Assembly: GCF_022761115.1 (NCBI RefSeq)
Contig: NZ_JAKWJS010000005.1
Location: forward strand, 62,001 to 126,000
Direction of reading: 5' to 3'
DNA from: Dyella sp. RRB7
GTDB lineage: Bacteria; Pseudomonadota; Gammaproteobacteria; Xanthomonadales; Rhodanobacteraceae
DNA length: 64,000 nucleotides
Shown here: positions 9,056 through 18,516 of the stretch, piece by piece
Position numbering within the stretch: the first letter of the stretch is position 1
Layout: the number at the start of each line of letters is the position of its first letter
Made by a program: the position numbers and the translations under genes
Notes under the pieces: model-generated
Database searches by the model: none
What the model saw: the letters and a program-made list of their open reading frames with translations, nothing else
What the model was told of the DNA's origin: nothing

Positions 9056-9238
9056 GGCGTTCTCCTTTGGGTCCCGGCCATGGTGATGGCCCACGCTTCA
9101 AGAAAGTGCATACGAAGGGTGGCGGCCTCGATTCGGTCTATGCAGCAGGTAAGATGCGCGCACTTATCTGGCATCTCGCCGGCGTGGCGTCGCCGGTAAC
9201 GCGCAGCGGGAAAAGCTGTGCTGACCTCATGGGGTCTT

Positions 9239-10030
9239 ATGAAGGACAAACAGGAAATCGTCTCCAACTGGCTGCCGCGCTATACCGGCACGCCACTGGA
9301 GCAGTTCGGCCAGCACATCCTGCTGACCAATTTCGGCCACTACGTGGAACTGTTCGCGCAATGGCATGGGGTGGAGGTACAGGGGCGGGACAAGCCCATG
9401 CCCAACGCCACCGCTGACGGCATCACCCTTATCAACTTCGGCATGGGCAGCCCCAATGCCGCCACGGTGATGGACCTGCTCAGCGCCATTCATCCGAAGG
9501 CGGCGTTGTTCCTTGGCAAATGCGGCGGCGTAAAAAAGAAGAACGCCATCGGTGACCTGGTGTTGCCGATCGCCGCCATCCGCGGCGAAGGCACCTCCAA
9601 CGACTACCTGCTGCCCGAGGTGCCGGCCTTGCCCGCCTTCCAGATGCAGCGCGGTGTCTCCACCACCATCCGCGACCTCGGCTACGACTACTGGACCGGC
9701 ACGGTATACACCACCAACCGCCGGGTCTGGGAGCACGATGAAGGCTTCAAGGACTATCTGCGTCGCACCCGCTGCATGGCGGTGGACATGGAAACGGCAA
9801 CCATCTTCGCGGCCGGTTTCGCCAACAAGATTCCCTGTGGCGCCCTGCTATTGGTTTCCGACCAGCCCATGATTCCCGAGGGCGTTAAGACGGAATTAAG
9901 CGACCGCAGTGTCACAGCGCAATTTGTTGAACGCCATATTCGCATCGGCATTGAAGCCTTGAAACTGGTGCGGCGCAAAGGACGGAGCGTAAAGCACCTG
10001 CGTTTCGAGGATGACGGCGGGGCGGACTGA
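9239..10030 (+). CDS. AMP nucleosidase, short form
   Basis: A 263-residue nucleoside phosphorylase-fold protein that would hydrolyse AMP to adenine and ribose 5-phosphate. Family landmarks are the glycine-rich INFGMGSPNAATVMDLL, LGKCGGVKKKNAIGDLVLP, the purine-side ETATIFAAGF within MAVDMETATIF, and LLLVSDQPM. It lacks the N-terminal regulatory domain of the long E. coli Amn, matching the shorter AMN-like form. A GTG at 9218 is an alternative start; ATG 9239 is preferred because it is a normal ATG following GGGG. It is divergent from fadE with 183 bases between the starts. Confidence 0.85.
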   Translation: MKDKQEIVSNWLPRYTGTPLEQFGQHILLTNFGHYVELFAQWHGVEVQGRDKPMPNATADGITLINFGMGSPNAATVMDLLSAIHPKAALFLGKCGGVKKKNAIGDLVLPIAAIRGEGTSNDYLLPEVPALPAFQMQRGVSTTIRDLGYDYWTGTVYTTNRRVWEHDEGFKDYLRRTRCMAVDMETATIFAAGFANKIPCGALLLVSDQPMIPEGVKTELSDRSVTAQFVERHIRIGIEALKLVRRKGRSVKHLRFEDDGGAD

Positions 10031-10372
10031 ACCCTTGTCAAATCAGCGGCCTGGCATGCCATCCCCGGTATATGCCTGGCCGCCTTCACCAGCGCTTCAC
10101 CGCGTTGGAACGATGGTCGCCGCATCGCAATGCATCAGCCGGCGCCGGGGAACAGGGCGATCAGCTGACTGAATCGAAAGAAAATGCGATATCTGTCGTG
10201 GGGTGGCAACTTCTTGCTGTATAGATTTTATTGACTATCTGTAAGTAAAGCGTGATAAATGCGCAGCGCTGTAGACCACGGTCTACCCCTAATCTTTGGG
10301 TGGTTCGGGCGCGGGTTTGAGGTGGGGATCTCTGTCAAACCCAGTCATAAATAAATAACGGGAGGGTGTCTC
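10031..10372 (+). promoter_or_regulatory. Intergenic leader with TonB-receptor promoter candidate
   Basis: A 342-base gene-free stretch, noticeably AT-rich near its middle. A promoter candidate is TTGACT (10231-10236), a 17-base spacer and GATAAA (10254-10259). About 110 bases of leader follow before the receptor start, with the strong Shine-Dalgarno GGGAGGG at 10360-10366. No riboswitch fold was recognised. The first 160 bases hold no gene and only weak GC-rich inverted repeats. Confidence 0.5.
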
Positions 10373-13294
10373 ATGAAGTTCGGGGAAAACAAACTGTGTA
10401 CGTCGGTGCGCCTGGCTCTGTCGCTGGGCATGCTCGCAGCGAGCGCCTACGGCACCGCAGCATTCGCGCAGGACGCGCAGTCCAGCACCACGCCGCCGTC
10501 GGATCAGACCAAGAGCAAGACGCTCGAAACGGTCACCGTGACCGGTTCGCTGATTCGTCGTGTGGACGTCGAGACGTCCAGCCCGGTCGTCACCATTGAC
10601 CGTGCGCAGATTCAGGCCACCGGCAAGCAGACGCTGGGCGACCTGGTGCAGCAGCTGCCGGCCATGACCGGCGGCAACGTCAACCCGCAGACCAACAACG
10701 GTGGCGGCACTGGCGGTTCGTCCATCAACCTGCGCGGCCTGGGTTCTCGCCGTACGCTGATCCTGGTCGATGGCCAGCGTCTGCTCAGCAAGGATCCGAA
10801 CGCCATCCCGATCGATGCCATCGAGCGCATCGAAGTGCTGCCGACCGGCGCATCGGCGACCTACGGTTCGGACGCGATCGGCGGCGTCGTGAACTTCATC
10901 CTGCGCAAGAACTACCAGGGCGCCACGTTCACCGCGAACGTCGGTCAGTCCGACCGCAACGACGGTGACCAGAGCGGCTACACGTTCACCTTCGGCCAGA
11001 CGTCCGACAAGGGCAGTATCATGGCCGGCATCAGCTACAACAAGCAGGATGGCGTGCTGGCGTCCAGCCGCTCGTTCTCTGAGAATTCGCTGACCCTGAC
11101 GAAGCATAACAATGTTGTCATCGGTGGCTCGTATTCCACGCCGAACGACTTCCTGCAGTTGCCTGATGGCACGCCCGGTTTCAATGGTTGCGCCAATGCC
11201 TCCCAGCCTGGCTTTGTTGCGCTCAATAAGGGTGGCAACAGCAGCGTCCTGAGTCCGGCCAACTACCACTGCATCACCCTCGCTGACAAGTACAACTACG
11301 CGGGTGTCAACCTTGACATGACTCCGCAGGAGCGTACCGGTGGCTTCCTCAACGGTGATTACCACCTGACGGATCACATCACGGCCTACGTCGATGCGAT
11401 CTACGAGAAGACCTCCGCCAACTTCCAGTTGGCTCCGGCGGTGTACGGCACGGACACCACGGGCGCGTCGATTACTGCCGGCAATGCGTTCAACCCCACG
11501 GGTCAGGCTGTCAGCGGCAGCAACCTGGCCTTCCGCACCCGTTTGACGTCGGGCGGTAACCGTTACGCGTTCAACGGTCGAGAGGATGCGCAGGTCAACA
11601 CGGGCTTCCGTGGCGACTTCACCGTCTTTGACAAGGCTTGGAACTGGGATGTTGGCCTGAACTATGGCCACGAAAGCGTCGTCACCACGACCAAGGGCTT
11701 GGTGAACCAGAACCTGCTTTACACTGGCGACTCGACGCTGAATGCAGACGGCTCGGCCACCTGCCCGGCAGGTGTCAGCTCGGTTGCCTGCCAGTTCAAT
11801 CCCTTCGACGCGAACGCGCCGGGTAACGCTGCTGCCGTCAAGGCAGCACAAGTCACTGCGACGAGCAACGTCTACGAGATCGAAAAGACCTGGCACGCTG
11901 GTATCAGCGGTGAGCTGTTCAGCCTGCCAGCAGGTGGTGTGCAGTTGGCCGTAGGTTACGAGTACCGCAAGGAATCGGAGCGCGTCAATCCGGATACCTC
12001 GCTGCTGCTTGATCCGACCACGGGTTCATGCGCCCTGGGTAGCCAGTGCGTGTCCGGCCTGTCCGGTGGCTACAACACTAAGGATCTGTACGCTGAAACG
12101 TTCATCCCGATCCTTGCCGGTGTACCTGGTGCACAGTCGCTTAACCTGACTATTGGCGACCGTTACTCGAGAGTCAGCACCTTCGGCAGTACGAACAACT
12201 TCAAGTTCGCGCTGGAGTGGAAGCCGATTGACGACCTGCTGTTGCGCGGTACGATGGAAGAAGTCTTCCGTGCGCCGACCGTCGGCGAGTTGTACTCGTC
12301 CGGTTCTGACGCTCCGAACCTTACCCGTGATCCTTGCGATGGCTATACGGGTGCTCCAGCTGGCTCGCCGCTGGCACTGGCTTGCCAGAACGTGCCCACC
12401 AATGGCACGTTCAAGAACAACTTCGATGGCTCCCAGGCTTCCGCGATCGTTCAGGGCGCAGCCCTGGCTGGTTTCCCAATCAAGCCGGAGAGCGGTAAGT
12501 CGTTTGACCTGGGCTTGGTATACAGCCCGTCCTATGTGGCTGGCCTGTCCACCACGTTGGATTTCTGGCACATCTACCTGAACAACACCATCACCTCAGT
12601 GGGTCTGCAGAGCGTGCTTGATCTCTGTGCTGCAGGTCAGACCCAGTTCTGCCCGTACATCAAGCGCAATCAGAATGGCCAGTTCGCACAGGGCTTTGTC
12701 GAGCCGACGGCCAACTTGGGTAGCCTGAGCACCGGTGGTATCGACTGGTCGGCGAACTACAAGCTGCCGCAGTTCGCTATCGGTCAGTTCAATATTGGTG
12801 TTACTGCGACCTACCTGAAGTACTTCAACCAGGATACTGCACCGGGTGAAGTGGGTAACGTGGAGTATAAGGATGCTGGTACCTTCCTGCGGTACGGCTC
12901 GGCCGCGGCGGCTGCCTGCCCGGATAATGCGGGTATCTGCTTGTTCCCGCGTTGGCGTGCACAGGGCTATGTGAACTGGCAGGCCGGTGGTTGGAGTGCC
13001 GAATGGCGTATGCGCTATATCGGTACCTTCTCGGCTGGCACCAATGGCGATGATACGTCGTTGAATGGCGTGCCAGGCACTGTGACCAAGTTTGGCTCGA
13101 CTATCTACAACGATGTGTCGATTGGTTACAACCTGACTCCGATCAATACCCGTGTGGACTTTGGCGTCAACAACCTGTTCGACAAGCAGCCGCCCATGCT
13201 GTACGGGAACAACACGCTCAACGCCAACACCGATCCCAGCGACTTCGACCTGATGGGCCGTTACTTCTGGGCTCGCGTGACGGTTAAGTTCTAA
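10373..13294 (+). CDS. TonB-dependent outer-membrane receptor
   Basis: A 973-residue protein with a Sec signal peptide (cleavage after AFAQ-D, about residue 35). A short spacer is followed by the TonB-box/plug start ETVTVTGSLIRRVD, a plug with INLRGLGSRRTLILVDGQR and ATYGSDAIGGVVNFILRK, then a large beta-barrel ending in aromatic YFWARVTVKF. Such receptors move a bound ligand through the outer membrane using TonB-ExbBD energy. Twelve cysteines form six close pairs in the barrel region (about residues 272/298, 463/471, 552/558, 654/670, 751/759, 848/856), likely disulfide-stapled loops. It leads a block of TPR-sulfotransferase and hydroxylase genes. The ligand is unknown. Confidence 0.93.
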   Translation: MKFGENKLCTSVRLALSLGMLAASAYGTAAFAQDAQSSTTPPSDQTKSKTLETVTVTGSLIRRVDVETSSPVVTIDRAQIQATGKQTLGDLVQQLPAMTGGNVNPQTNNGGGTGGSSINLRGLGSRRTLILVDGQRLLSKDPNAIPIDAIERIEVLPTGASATYGSDAIGGVVNFILRKNYQGATFTANVGQSDRNDGDQSGYTFTFGQTSDKGSIMAGISYNKQDGVLASSRSFSENSLTLTKHNNVVIGGSYSTPNDFLQLPDGTPGFNGCANASQPGFVALNKGGNSSVLSPANYHCITLADKYNYAGVNLDMTPQERTGGFLNGDYHLTDHITAYVDAIYEKTSANFQLAPAVYGTDTTGASITAGNAFNPTGQAVSGSNLAFRTRLTSGGNRYAFNGREDAQVNTGFRGDFTVFDKAWNWDVGLNYGHESVVTTTKGLVNQNLLYTGDSTLNADGSATCPAGVSSVACQFNPFDANAPGNAAAVKAAQVTATSNVYEIEKTWHAGISGELFSLPAGGVQLAVGYEYRKESERVNPDTSLLLDPTTGSCALGSQCVSGLSGGYNTKDLYAETFIPILAGVPGAQSLNLTIGDRYSRVSTFGSTNNFKFALEWKPIDDLLLRGTMEEVFRAPTVGELYSSGSDAPNLTRDPCDGYTGAPAGSPLALACQNVPTNGTFKNNFDGSQASAIVQGAALAGFPIKPESGKSFDLGLVYSPSYVAGLSTTLDFWHIYLNNTITSVGLQSVLDLCAAGQTQFCPYIKRNQNGQFAQGFVEPTANLGSLSTGGIDWSANYKLPQFAIGQFNIGVTATYLKYFNQDTAPGEVGNVEYKDAGTFLRYGSAAAAACPDNAGICLFPRWRAQGYVNWQAGGWSAEWRMRYIGTFSAGTNGDDTSLNGVPGTVTKFGSTIYNDVSIGYNLTPINTRVDFGVNNLFDKQPPMLYGNNTLNANTDPSDFDLMGRYFWARVTVKF

Positions 13295-13320
13295 TCTGTC
13301 AGTTTTTGGTTAGGCTGAAC

Positions 13321-13353
13321 GGGCCGCGTGGATTGTCCACGCGGCCCTTTTTT
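13321..13353 (+). terminator. Strong intrinsic terminator after the TonB receptor
   Basis: Perfect 12-bp stem GGGCCGCGTGGA (13321-13332) / TCCACGCGGCCC (13336-13347) with a TTG loop, followed directly by six T residues (13348-13353). The T tract ends five bases before the ATG of the next gene, leaving no room for a separate promoter or Shine-Dalgarno site between them. Confidence 0.9.
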
Positions 13354-13358
13354 ATGAC

Positions 13359-15188
13359 ATGACTTCAAACGACATACTTTCAGCTATTGTGGCGGCGCTT
13401 GGCGCCGGTCAGTTTCAGCGAGCGGAAACGCTTTGCCGGGAAGCGCTGCGCGATCATCCGCAGGATGAGCGCATATTGGTGTTTTTGGGCATGTCTCTAC
13501 AGAAGCAGCATAGACTGGCCGATGCATTGGCGGTATTTGCGGAGCTGACCCGGCTGTTCCCGGAAAGCAGTATCCATTGGGGCAACTACGGTATGCTCGC
13601 TGCCGCCTTGGGAAACCGGGAAAGTGCAGAAAAGGCCTATCAGATAGCTATTCATGCCGATCCAAGTAATCCAGTTCCCAAGGTTCGCCAGGGGTTGCTC
13701 CTGCTGGAGCGAAAGGATTACCTCGCGGCGCGTAATCTGCTTCTCGATGCCGTTGTTTTGGAGCCCAACTCGGCATGGGCGCGTATCCATGCGGCGAGGG
13801 CTTGTTGCCTCGCACAAGACCTCGATGGTGCGGGCGATCTATTGAAGCCTTGGCGGAGCTGGACGCCACTGCAAAACGATCCTTTGCAAATGGAGCTGGC
13901 ACAAGTCATGGTCCAGCATGGGGATGTGCCTGAGGCGGTTGAGATTCTGGAAGATCTATTGTCTCGGCAACCACATCTGCCAGAGGCCAGGCTGCTGCTT
14001 GCCAGTGTCTATGAGCGCTCCAACAAGCTGCTAGAGGCACGTGAGCTGGCGGATTCGGTTGCAAACGCGGAAAGCGCTTCAGGCGAGCAACGCAATGAAG
14101 CACATCATCTGTTGGCGATCCTGGCTCTCAGGGGCGCCAATCCGCAAGAGGCCAAGCGTATCCTGGAGCGCTGTGGACCGCAGGGACAAGATGACTACGC
14201 GCACTACTTCCAGCTTGCCGCTGCTTATGACAAATTGGGGGACACGGCAGCGGCGATGCAGGCACTCGCTGAGGCACATCGCCTTGAAGCCATCGAGCGA
14301 CGTTTTGACTCGCCGGAATGCTACACGGCGGAGACTCCTGCATTGGCTACCCATGCACCGAGGGCGTCGGCCGAACAGTACCTCCGCTGGCCGAAGCTGC
14401 TGGCGCCGGAAGCCGAGTATTCGCCTGTCTTTGTCGTGGGGTTTCCGCGATCTGGGACCACGCTGCTCGAGCAGATGCTGGATGCGCATCCAGGCCTGCA
14501 GTCGATGGATGAAAATCCATTCTTCGGTCGTCTGGCCGATTTCCTGCGCAACTATGATCCACGCATCCTTGAGGATCTGAGTGTTTTGCGGCAATACGAT
14601 TGCGACGAGTTGCGCAAGCGCTATTACGCCATGGTGGCCGACCGAGTGACTCTCAAAGAGGGCGTGCGATTGGTCGATAAAAATCCACTGAACATGCAGT
14701 GGCTGCCCTTCATCCATCGATTGTTCCCCGAGGCGAAATTTATCCTTGCCTTACGACATCCCTGCGATGTGCTGCTCAGTTGCTATATGCAGAGCTTCCA
14801 ATCCAGCACGCTGGCCGCGGCATGCAGTAGTCTGGAGAGGTTGGCCCATGCGTACGTGGAAACCATGAATCACTGGCTGGAGGACGTGAATCTGTTCCGT
14901 CCAGACGTAATGGAGTCTCGATACGAGAATCTGGTCGACGATTTTGTGGGTCAGACTGAGCGAATCGCCCGGTTTCTGGATTTGAGCGATGCCCAGCCCA
15001 TGCTGGGATTTGACCGGCACGCGCGCAGCAAAACCTATATCGGCACGCCCAGCTATTCGCAGGTCATCGAACCGGTCAATCGAAAGGCTGTGGGGCGTTG
15101 GCACCGCTACCGCAAGTACTTTGAACCCGTCTTGCCCATCCTTGACCCGATGCTTCGCCACTGGGACTACGACGCCTCGTCACCGTAA
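13359..15188 (+). CDS. TPR-repeat sulfotransferase (first of three)
   Basis: A 609-residue fusion. Residues about 1-330 are tandem TPR-like helical pairs (for example AETLCREALRDHPQDERILVFLG). Residues about 345-605 are a sulfotransferase domain with the 5'-phosphosulfate loop GFPRSGTTL (361-369), a DENPFF segment and the 3'-phosphate-binding LRHPCDVLLSCYMQSF near 465. The fold transfers sulfuryl from PAPS to a hydroxyl or amine; TPST-like members act on protein tyrosine, but the acceptor here is unknown. Codon use is visibly AT-richer than in flanking genes (many GAT, TAT and ATT codons). The ATG follows a terminator T tract with no Shine-Dalgarno sequence. The next in-frame Met is residue 45, which would cut into the TPR array. 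Confidence 0.88.
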   Translation: MTSNDILSAIVAALGAGQFQRAETLCREALRDHPQDERILVFLGMSLQKQHRLADALAVFAELTRLFPESSIHWGNYGMLAAALGNRESAEKAYQIAIHADPSNPVPKVRQGLLLLERKDYLAARNLLLDAVVLEPNSAWARIHAARACCLAQDLDGAGDLLKPWRSWTPLQNDPLQMELAQVMVQHGDVPEAVEILEDLLSRQPHLPEARLLLASVYERSNKLLEARELADSVANAESASGEQRNEAHHLLAILALRGANPQEAKRILERCGPQGQDDYAHYFQLAAAYDKLGDTAAAMQALAEAHRLEAIERRFDSPECYTAETPALATHAPRASAEQYLRWPKLLAPEAEYSPVFVVGFPRSGTTLLEQMLDAHPGLQSMDENPFFGRLADFLRNYDPRILEDLSVLRQYDCDELRKRYYAMVADRVTLKEGVRLVDKNPLNMQWLPFIHRLFPEAKFILALRHPCDVLLSCYMQSFQSSTLAAACSSLERLAHAYVETMNHWLEDVNLFRPDVMESRYENLVDDFVGQTERIARFLDLSDAQPMLGFDRHARSKTYIGTPSYSQVIEPVNRKAVGRWHRYRKYFEPVLPILDPMLRHWDYDASSP

Positions 15189-15212
15189 GTAGTAACAAAG
15201 TACGGGCGGTGA

Positions 15213-16790
15213 TCAGCGGACGTTGATCGCCGCCAGCTCCGGCAAGTAAGGGGCGTAATGCCGCCAGCGCCCTATTGAGCTTGTATAGACCGCTTGTCGT
15301 GCCTGCCAGGCGCTGGCCGTGGCGATGCCTTCGGGCGTGGCCGGAGAGACGGATACGGGCTGCCGGCCCTGCAGGCCAAGCCAATGGGCGATAGTATCCA
15401 GTGTTTCGTCTGGCGAGGCGGCTAACTTCTCGTAGGACACGCTGAGGAACGCCGTGGCATAGCGTTTGCGCCAGTGTGCGGCGAGGCGTCGGCAGTCGCG
15501 GATGACTGTGACGATGTTGCTGAAGTCGTAGGCGTAGTCGTGCGCGCTATCGTGGAAAGACTGAGACCATAGGGAAAGTGCGGTGTCGCGTGGATCGCGT
15601 TCGCAGTGGATGAATCGCGCGTTGGGCCACAACGCCATCGCCAGGTCGACATGCAATAGATTCAGCGGCTGCTTGTCAATGTACCAGTGGGCCTCGCCAT
15701 CGTCCTGGCGCAGCTGTTGCGCATAGGCTTTTGCGGCATCTTCAAGCTCGCGGCGTGACGACGGGCGAGACGAAATCCGCTGTTCCCAGAATGACAGCCA
15801 GCCGAGTTCGCCGCGATTCTTCACTCCGGGATAGCGTGCCAGCTGTTGCGCCAGCAGTGTCGTTCCCGACCGAGGCACGCCGACGACGAACACCGGTGTC
15901 CAGTCCTGGGCAGGAGGGAGCATCATGGAGCTTACCGGCGCAGCGAGGCGTGCCTCTATGTTCCGTTTCCATGCTTTGCGCGACCAATGGCTGCTGGCGT
16001 GCGCCATAGCGTTCGCCTGTCTAAGATACGTACTGGCGACCGCGAAGTCGCCGAGGTCGTCATAAACCTTGCCCAGCGCAAAGAGCACCGTGCAACGAGT
16101 GGCGTCAAGCGTGCCGGGGCGCCGCAGCAGTTCCTGAAAGAAGGCGATGTCCGGATGACGCGGGTCGGTGTAGCGCTGCAATCCCGCCAATCCGAGCGGA
16201 ATGTTCCAATCAACGGCGTCAGGCACCTGTGCAAGCGCACGGTCGTAGTGGGCGCGCGTGCGTTCGAACTGACCCAACTGGATCCCAAGCATGCCGGCAT
16301 AGGCATGCAGGCGAGGATCGTCCATAGCCGTGCGGATGGCGTTTTCGCAGATCGTCAGAGCCTCGTTTGGACGCCCATAGTCATCAAGCATCTCGATAGC
16401 ACGGATGACGGTATTCACATCGTGATGGCCGTACTCAAACAGCGCGAGCAGGGTTTGGCTTGCTGCCTGCAGACGGCCCTGATCCCGTAATAGCGTGGCC
16501 AAAAGAAAGGAGGCGCCAGCATCCCAAGGTTTGGTCTGCAGCCATTCGCGGAGAATCTGCTCCGCGCGTGTGGGGCTGCCGGCCTGCCAAAGCAGCCCCG
16601 CCCATCCGAGTCGCACGTCACTGGAGCTGGGAAAGCGCGATGCAGCTGCTTCAAAAATGAAGAGTGCGTCCGATAGTTCGCCGCGCAGCACGAGCGATCG
16701 CCCCCGTTCCAGCCAGTCATCTTCCGGCGCATCCGCCAGCGCGACAAGACATGCCGACGTGTTTCCGGAAGGCGCTGCGCCGGTCGTCAC
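15213..16790 (-). CDS. TPR-repeat sulfotransferase (second)
   Basis: A 525-residue protein: N-terminal TPR-like repeats (about residues 20-270), then a sulfotransferase domain with GVPRSGTTLLAQQL at about 300-315, a DKQPLNLLHVDLAM segment and the 3'-phosphate motif CERDPRDTALSLWSQSF. It starts with GTG at 16790 inside the stop region of the upstream sulfotransferase (GTGA overlap), so the two are translationally coupled. It converges with the first sulfotransferase gene, 24 bases apart. The acceptor substrate cannot be predicted. Confidence 0.88.
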   Translation of the reverse strand: MTTGAAPSGNTSACLVALADAPEDDWLERGRSLVLRGELSDALFIFEAAASRFPSSSDVRLGWAGLLWQAGSPTRAEQILREWLQTKPWDAGASFLLATLLRDQGRLQAASQTLLALFEYGHHDVNTVIRAIEMLDDYGRPNEALTICENAIRTAMDDPRLHAYAGMLGIQLGQFERTRAHYDRALAQVPDAVDWNIPLGLAGLQRYTDPRHPDIAFFQELLRRPGTLDATRCTVLFALGKVYDDLGDFAVASTYLRQANAMAHASSHWSRKAWKRNIEARLAAPVSSMMLPPAQDWTPVFVVGVPRSGTTLLAQQLARYPGVKNRGELGWLSFWEQRISSRPSSRRELEDAAKAYAQQLRQDDGEAHWYIDKQPLNLLHVDLAMALWPNARFIHCERDPRDTALSLWSQSFHDSAHDYAYDFSNIVTVIRDCRRLAAHWRKRYATAFLSVSYEKLAASPDETLDTIAHWLGLQGRQPVSVSPATPEGIATASAWQARQAVYTSSIGRWRHYAPYLPELAAINVR

Positions 16791-18367
16791 GAGACGTAGG
16801 CCGGCAAGCCCAGTGCCGCGCGCAACGGGTCGAGTAATGCGCCGTAACGCTGCGAACGCGCCGTGTCCCCTCGCATCGGCTGGCGTACCTGAGTGGCGCT
16901 GGGCGAGCGCACCACGCGCCGGTTTTCGTGGAAGTTCATGCAGGCTTCTTCAAAAGGTAGCCCACAGAATTCCAGCAGCTCGCGAATTTGCGTTTCGGGA
17001 TCGGCCACCATCGCCTCGTAGCTGTGTTGACGCACGAAGCCTGGATGGAGCGCGGCACTACGCGAGACGCTGCGGTCGAAGTCACGCCAGAAACTGGCGA
17101 GGTCCTCGAAGCTGCGGCTGTACCCATTGTTGCCGTCTAGTGGCTGGCGATAGCACGAAAAGCAGTTTTCCAGCGGGTCGCGTCGAACGGCGATGATATG
17201 CGAGCCCGGAAGCATGGCGCGAATGGCACCAATGTATATCCAGTTACTAGGCAACTTGTCGGTGAATATGGGGCGTTCGCCGCGCCAGCGCGCGGTCCGG
17301 TCGAGATAACGCTGACCGAGGCGTTGCCAGTCTTCCGGCGTGGCCTCGCGTGCCCATTGTGGAATAGGTCTTCCGCCAAGCCTCCGTGTCTCTTCGGCGA
17401 GTACCTGCGCAAGGTCCGGCAATTCGCCCGCGCCTTCGACGAAGGAGTGCGAGGCGAGGATCTGTTCGACCAGCGTCGACCCCGAGCGAGGCAAACTTAC
17501 GATGAAGATGACTTCGCTGCCCTGGGGCGCCTTATTCCCAGAGGGCACCAGTTCAAACGCATCGGAAATCGACCTAACGCCTGCTGAGAAGCGGGGCGCA
17601 TCCCACACCTGATAGCGGCGCGCCGTAGCGTTGGCACTGGCGAGCGCATCGATGGCTTCTGCGTATTGACCCCGTTCGTCAAAAACCTTGGCCAGCGCGA
17701 AACCTATCATGACGCGATCGCTTTCGGTGGCATCCGGTCGGTGCAGGGCGGACTGCATGCCGGCGATGTCACTGTCATCGAAGCGCTGCGTACGAAGCTC
17801 GGCGAGCCCCCACCACGCCAGGCCAAAGCTAGGGCGCGTGGCGATCAGTCGACGATATTCAGCTGCTGCCGCCGCGACTTCGCCGCGCGTGCGTAGCAGG
17901 TCCGCAAGCAGCGCACGTGCGGCGATCTGGTCGGGCGCGAGTGTCACGGCACGCTGCAGTGCTTCGGTCGCTTCTTCATTGCGTACCGACTTGGTGAGCA
18001 TCACGCCAAGGTTGTACCAGGCTATGGCCAGCCTGGGCTCGAGCTCGCAGGTGCGGCGTAGGGCGCGGATCGCGCCTTCGTAATCACCGGCCGTGCCCAG
18101 TAGTGAACCGAGGGTGTTGTGGTAGATGGCGTCTTGCGGGCGCAGAGCTAGGGCGCGCTGCATCAGTCGCACGGCATCCTGATGTTGCCCCCGCAGGCTA
18201 TGGATGCCGGCCTTCATGCGCAGAACTTCGGGGTGGTCCGGATAGGCGGCGAAAGTGCGCTCAAGCTGGCGATCGGCCTCATCGGCATGCCCGGCCTCAA
18301 TGGCCTGGGCAGCGATTATTAATTGTCGGGCGGCCGTTGGCCCTAGCCCTTGCAGTCGCGAATTCAT
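16787..18367 (-). CDS. TPR-repeat sulfotransferase (third)
   Basis: A 526-residue protein from the chosen start at 18367 (MNSRLQGLGPTAARQL). TPR repeats cover about residues 10-225 (NTLGSLLGTAGDYEGAIRAL, YNLGVMLTKSVRNEEATEAL). The sulfotransferase domain has SLPRSGSTLVEQIL at about 290, FTDKLPSNWIYIGAI, and VRRDPLENCFSCYRQPL as the 3'-phosphate-binding segment. In-frame starts at 18433 and 18517 exist. A -10-like CATAAT on the minus strand at 18452-18447 would leave almost no leader before 18433, which favours 18367. It is first in a two-gene coupled operon and divergent from the hydroxylase gene. Confidence 0.87.
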   Translation of the reverse strand: MNSRLQGLGPTAARQLIIAAQAIEAGHADEADRQLERTFAAYPDHPEVLRMKAGIHSLRGQHQDAVRLMQRALALRPQDAIYHNTLGSLLGTAGDYEGAIRALRRTCELEPRLAIAWYNLGVMLTKSVRNEEATEALQRAVTLAPDQIAARALLADLLRTRGEVAAAAAEYRRLIATRPSFGLAWWGLAELRTQRFDDSDIAGMQSALHRPDATESDRVMIGFALAKVFDERGQYAEAIDALASANATARRYQVWDAPRFSAGVRSISDAFELVPSGNKAPQGSEVIFIVSLPRSGSTLVEQILASHSFVEGAGELPDLAQVLAEETRRLGGRPIPQWAREATPEDWQRLGQRYLDRTARWRGERPIFTDKLPSNWIYIGAIRAMLPGSHIIAVRRDPLENCFSCYRQPLDGNNGYSRSFEDLASFWRDFDRSVSRSAALHPGFVRQHSYEAMVADPETQIRELLEFCGLPFEEACMNFHENRRVVRSPSATQVRQPMRGDTARSQRYGALLDPLRAALGLPAYVS

Positions 18368-18516
18368 CAGTGGCCCGTTCAAGGATGTTCCTACGGCTCC
18401 CCTTGTTGCCAGGAAAGAGCGAGTGCGATTCATCGAAACGCGTTTATTATGCCCATATGCGCCGTGATGGGGATGACGGCTGCAGTCGAAAACACGATGT
18501 CGGAGGCAGCGGGGCA

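Noticed and set aside
10289-11896. 535-codon open frame antisense to the TonB receptor
   Set aside because: Long open frames on the opposite strand are expected in GC-rich genes; it lacks domains, and its composition (rich in Arg, Val and Gly) is typical shadow sequence.
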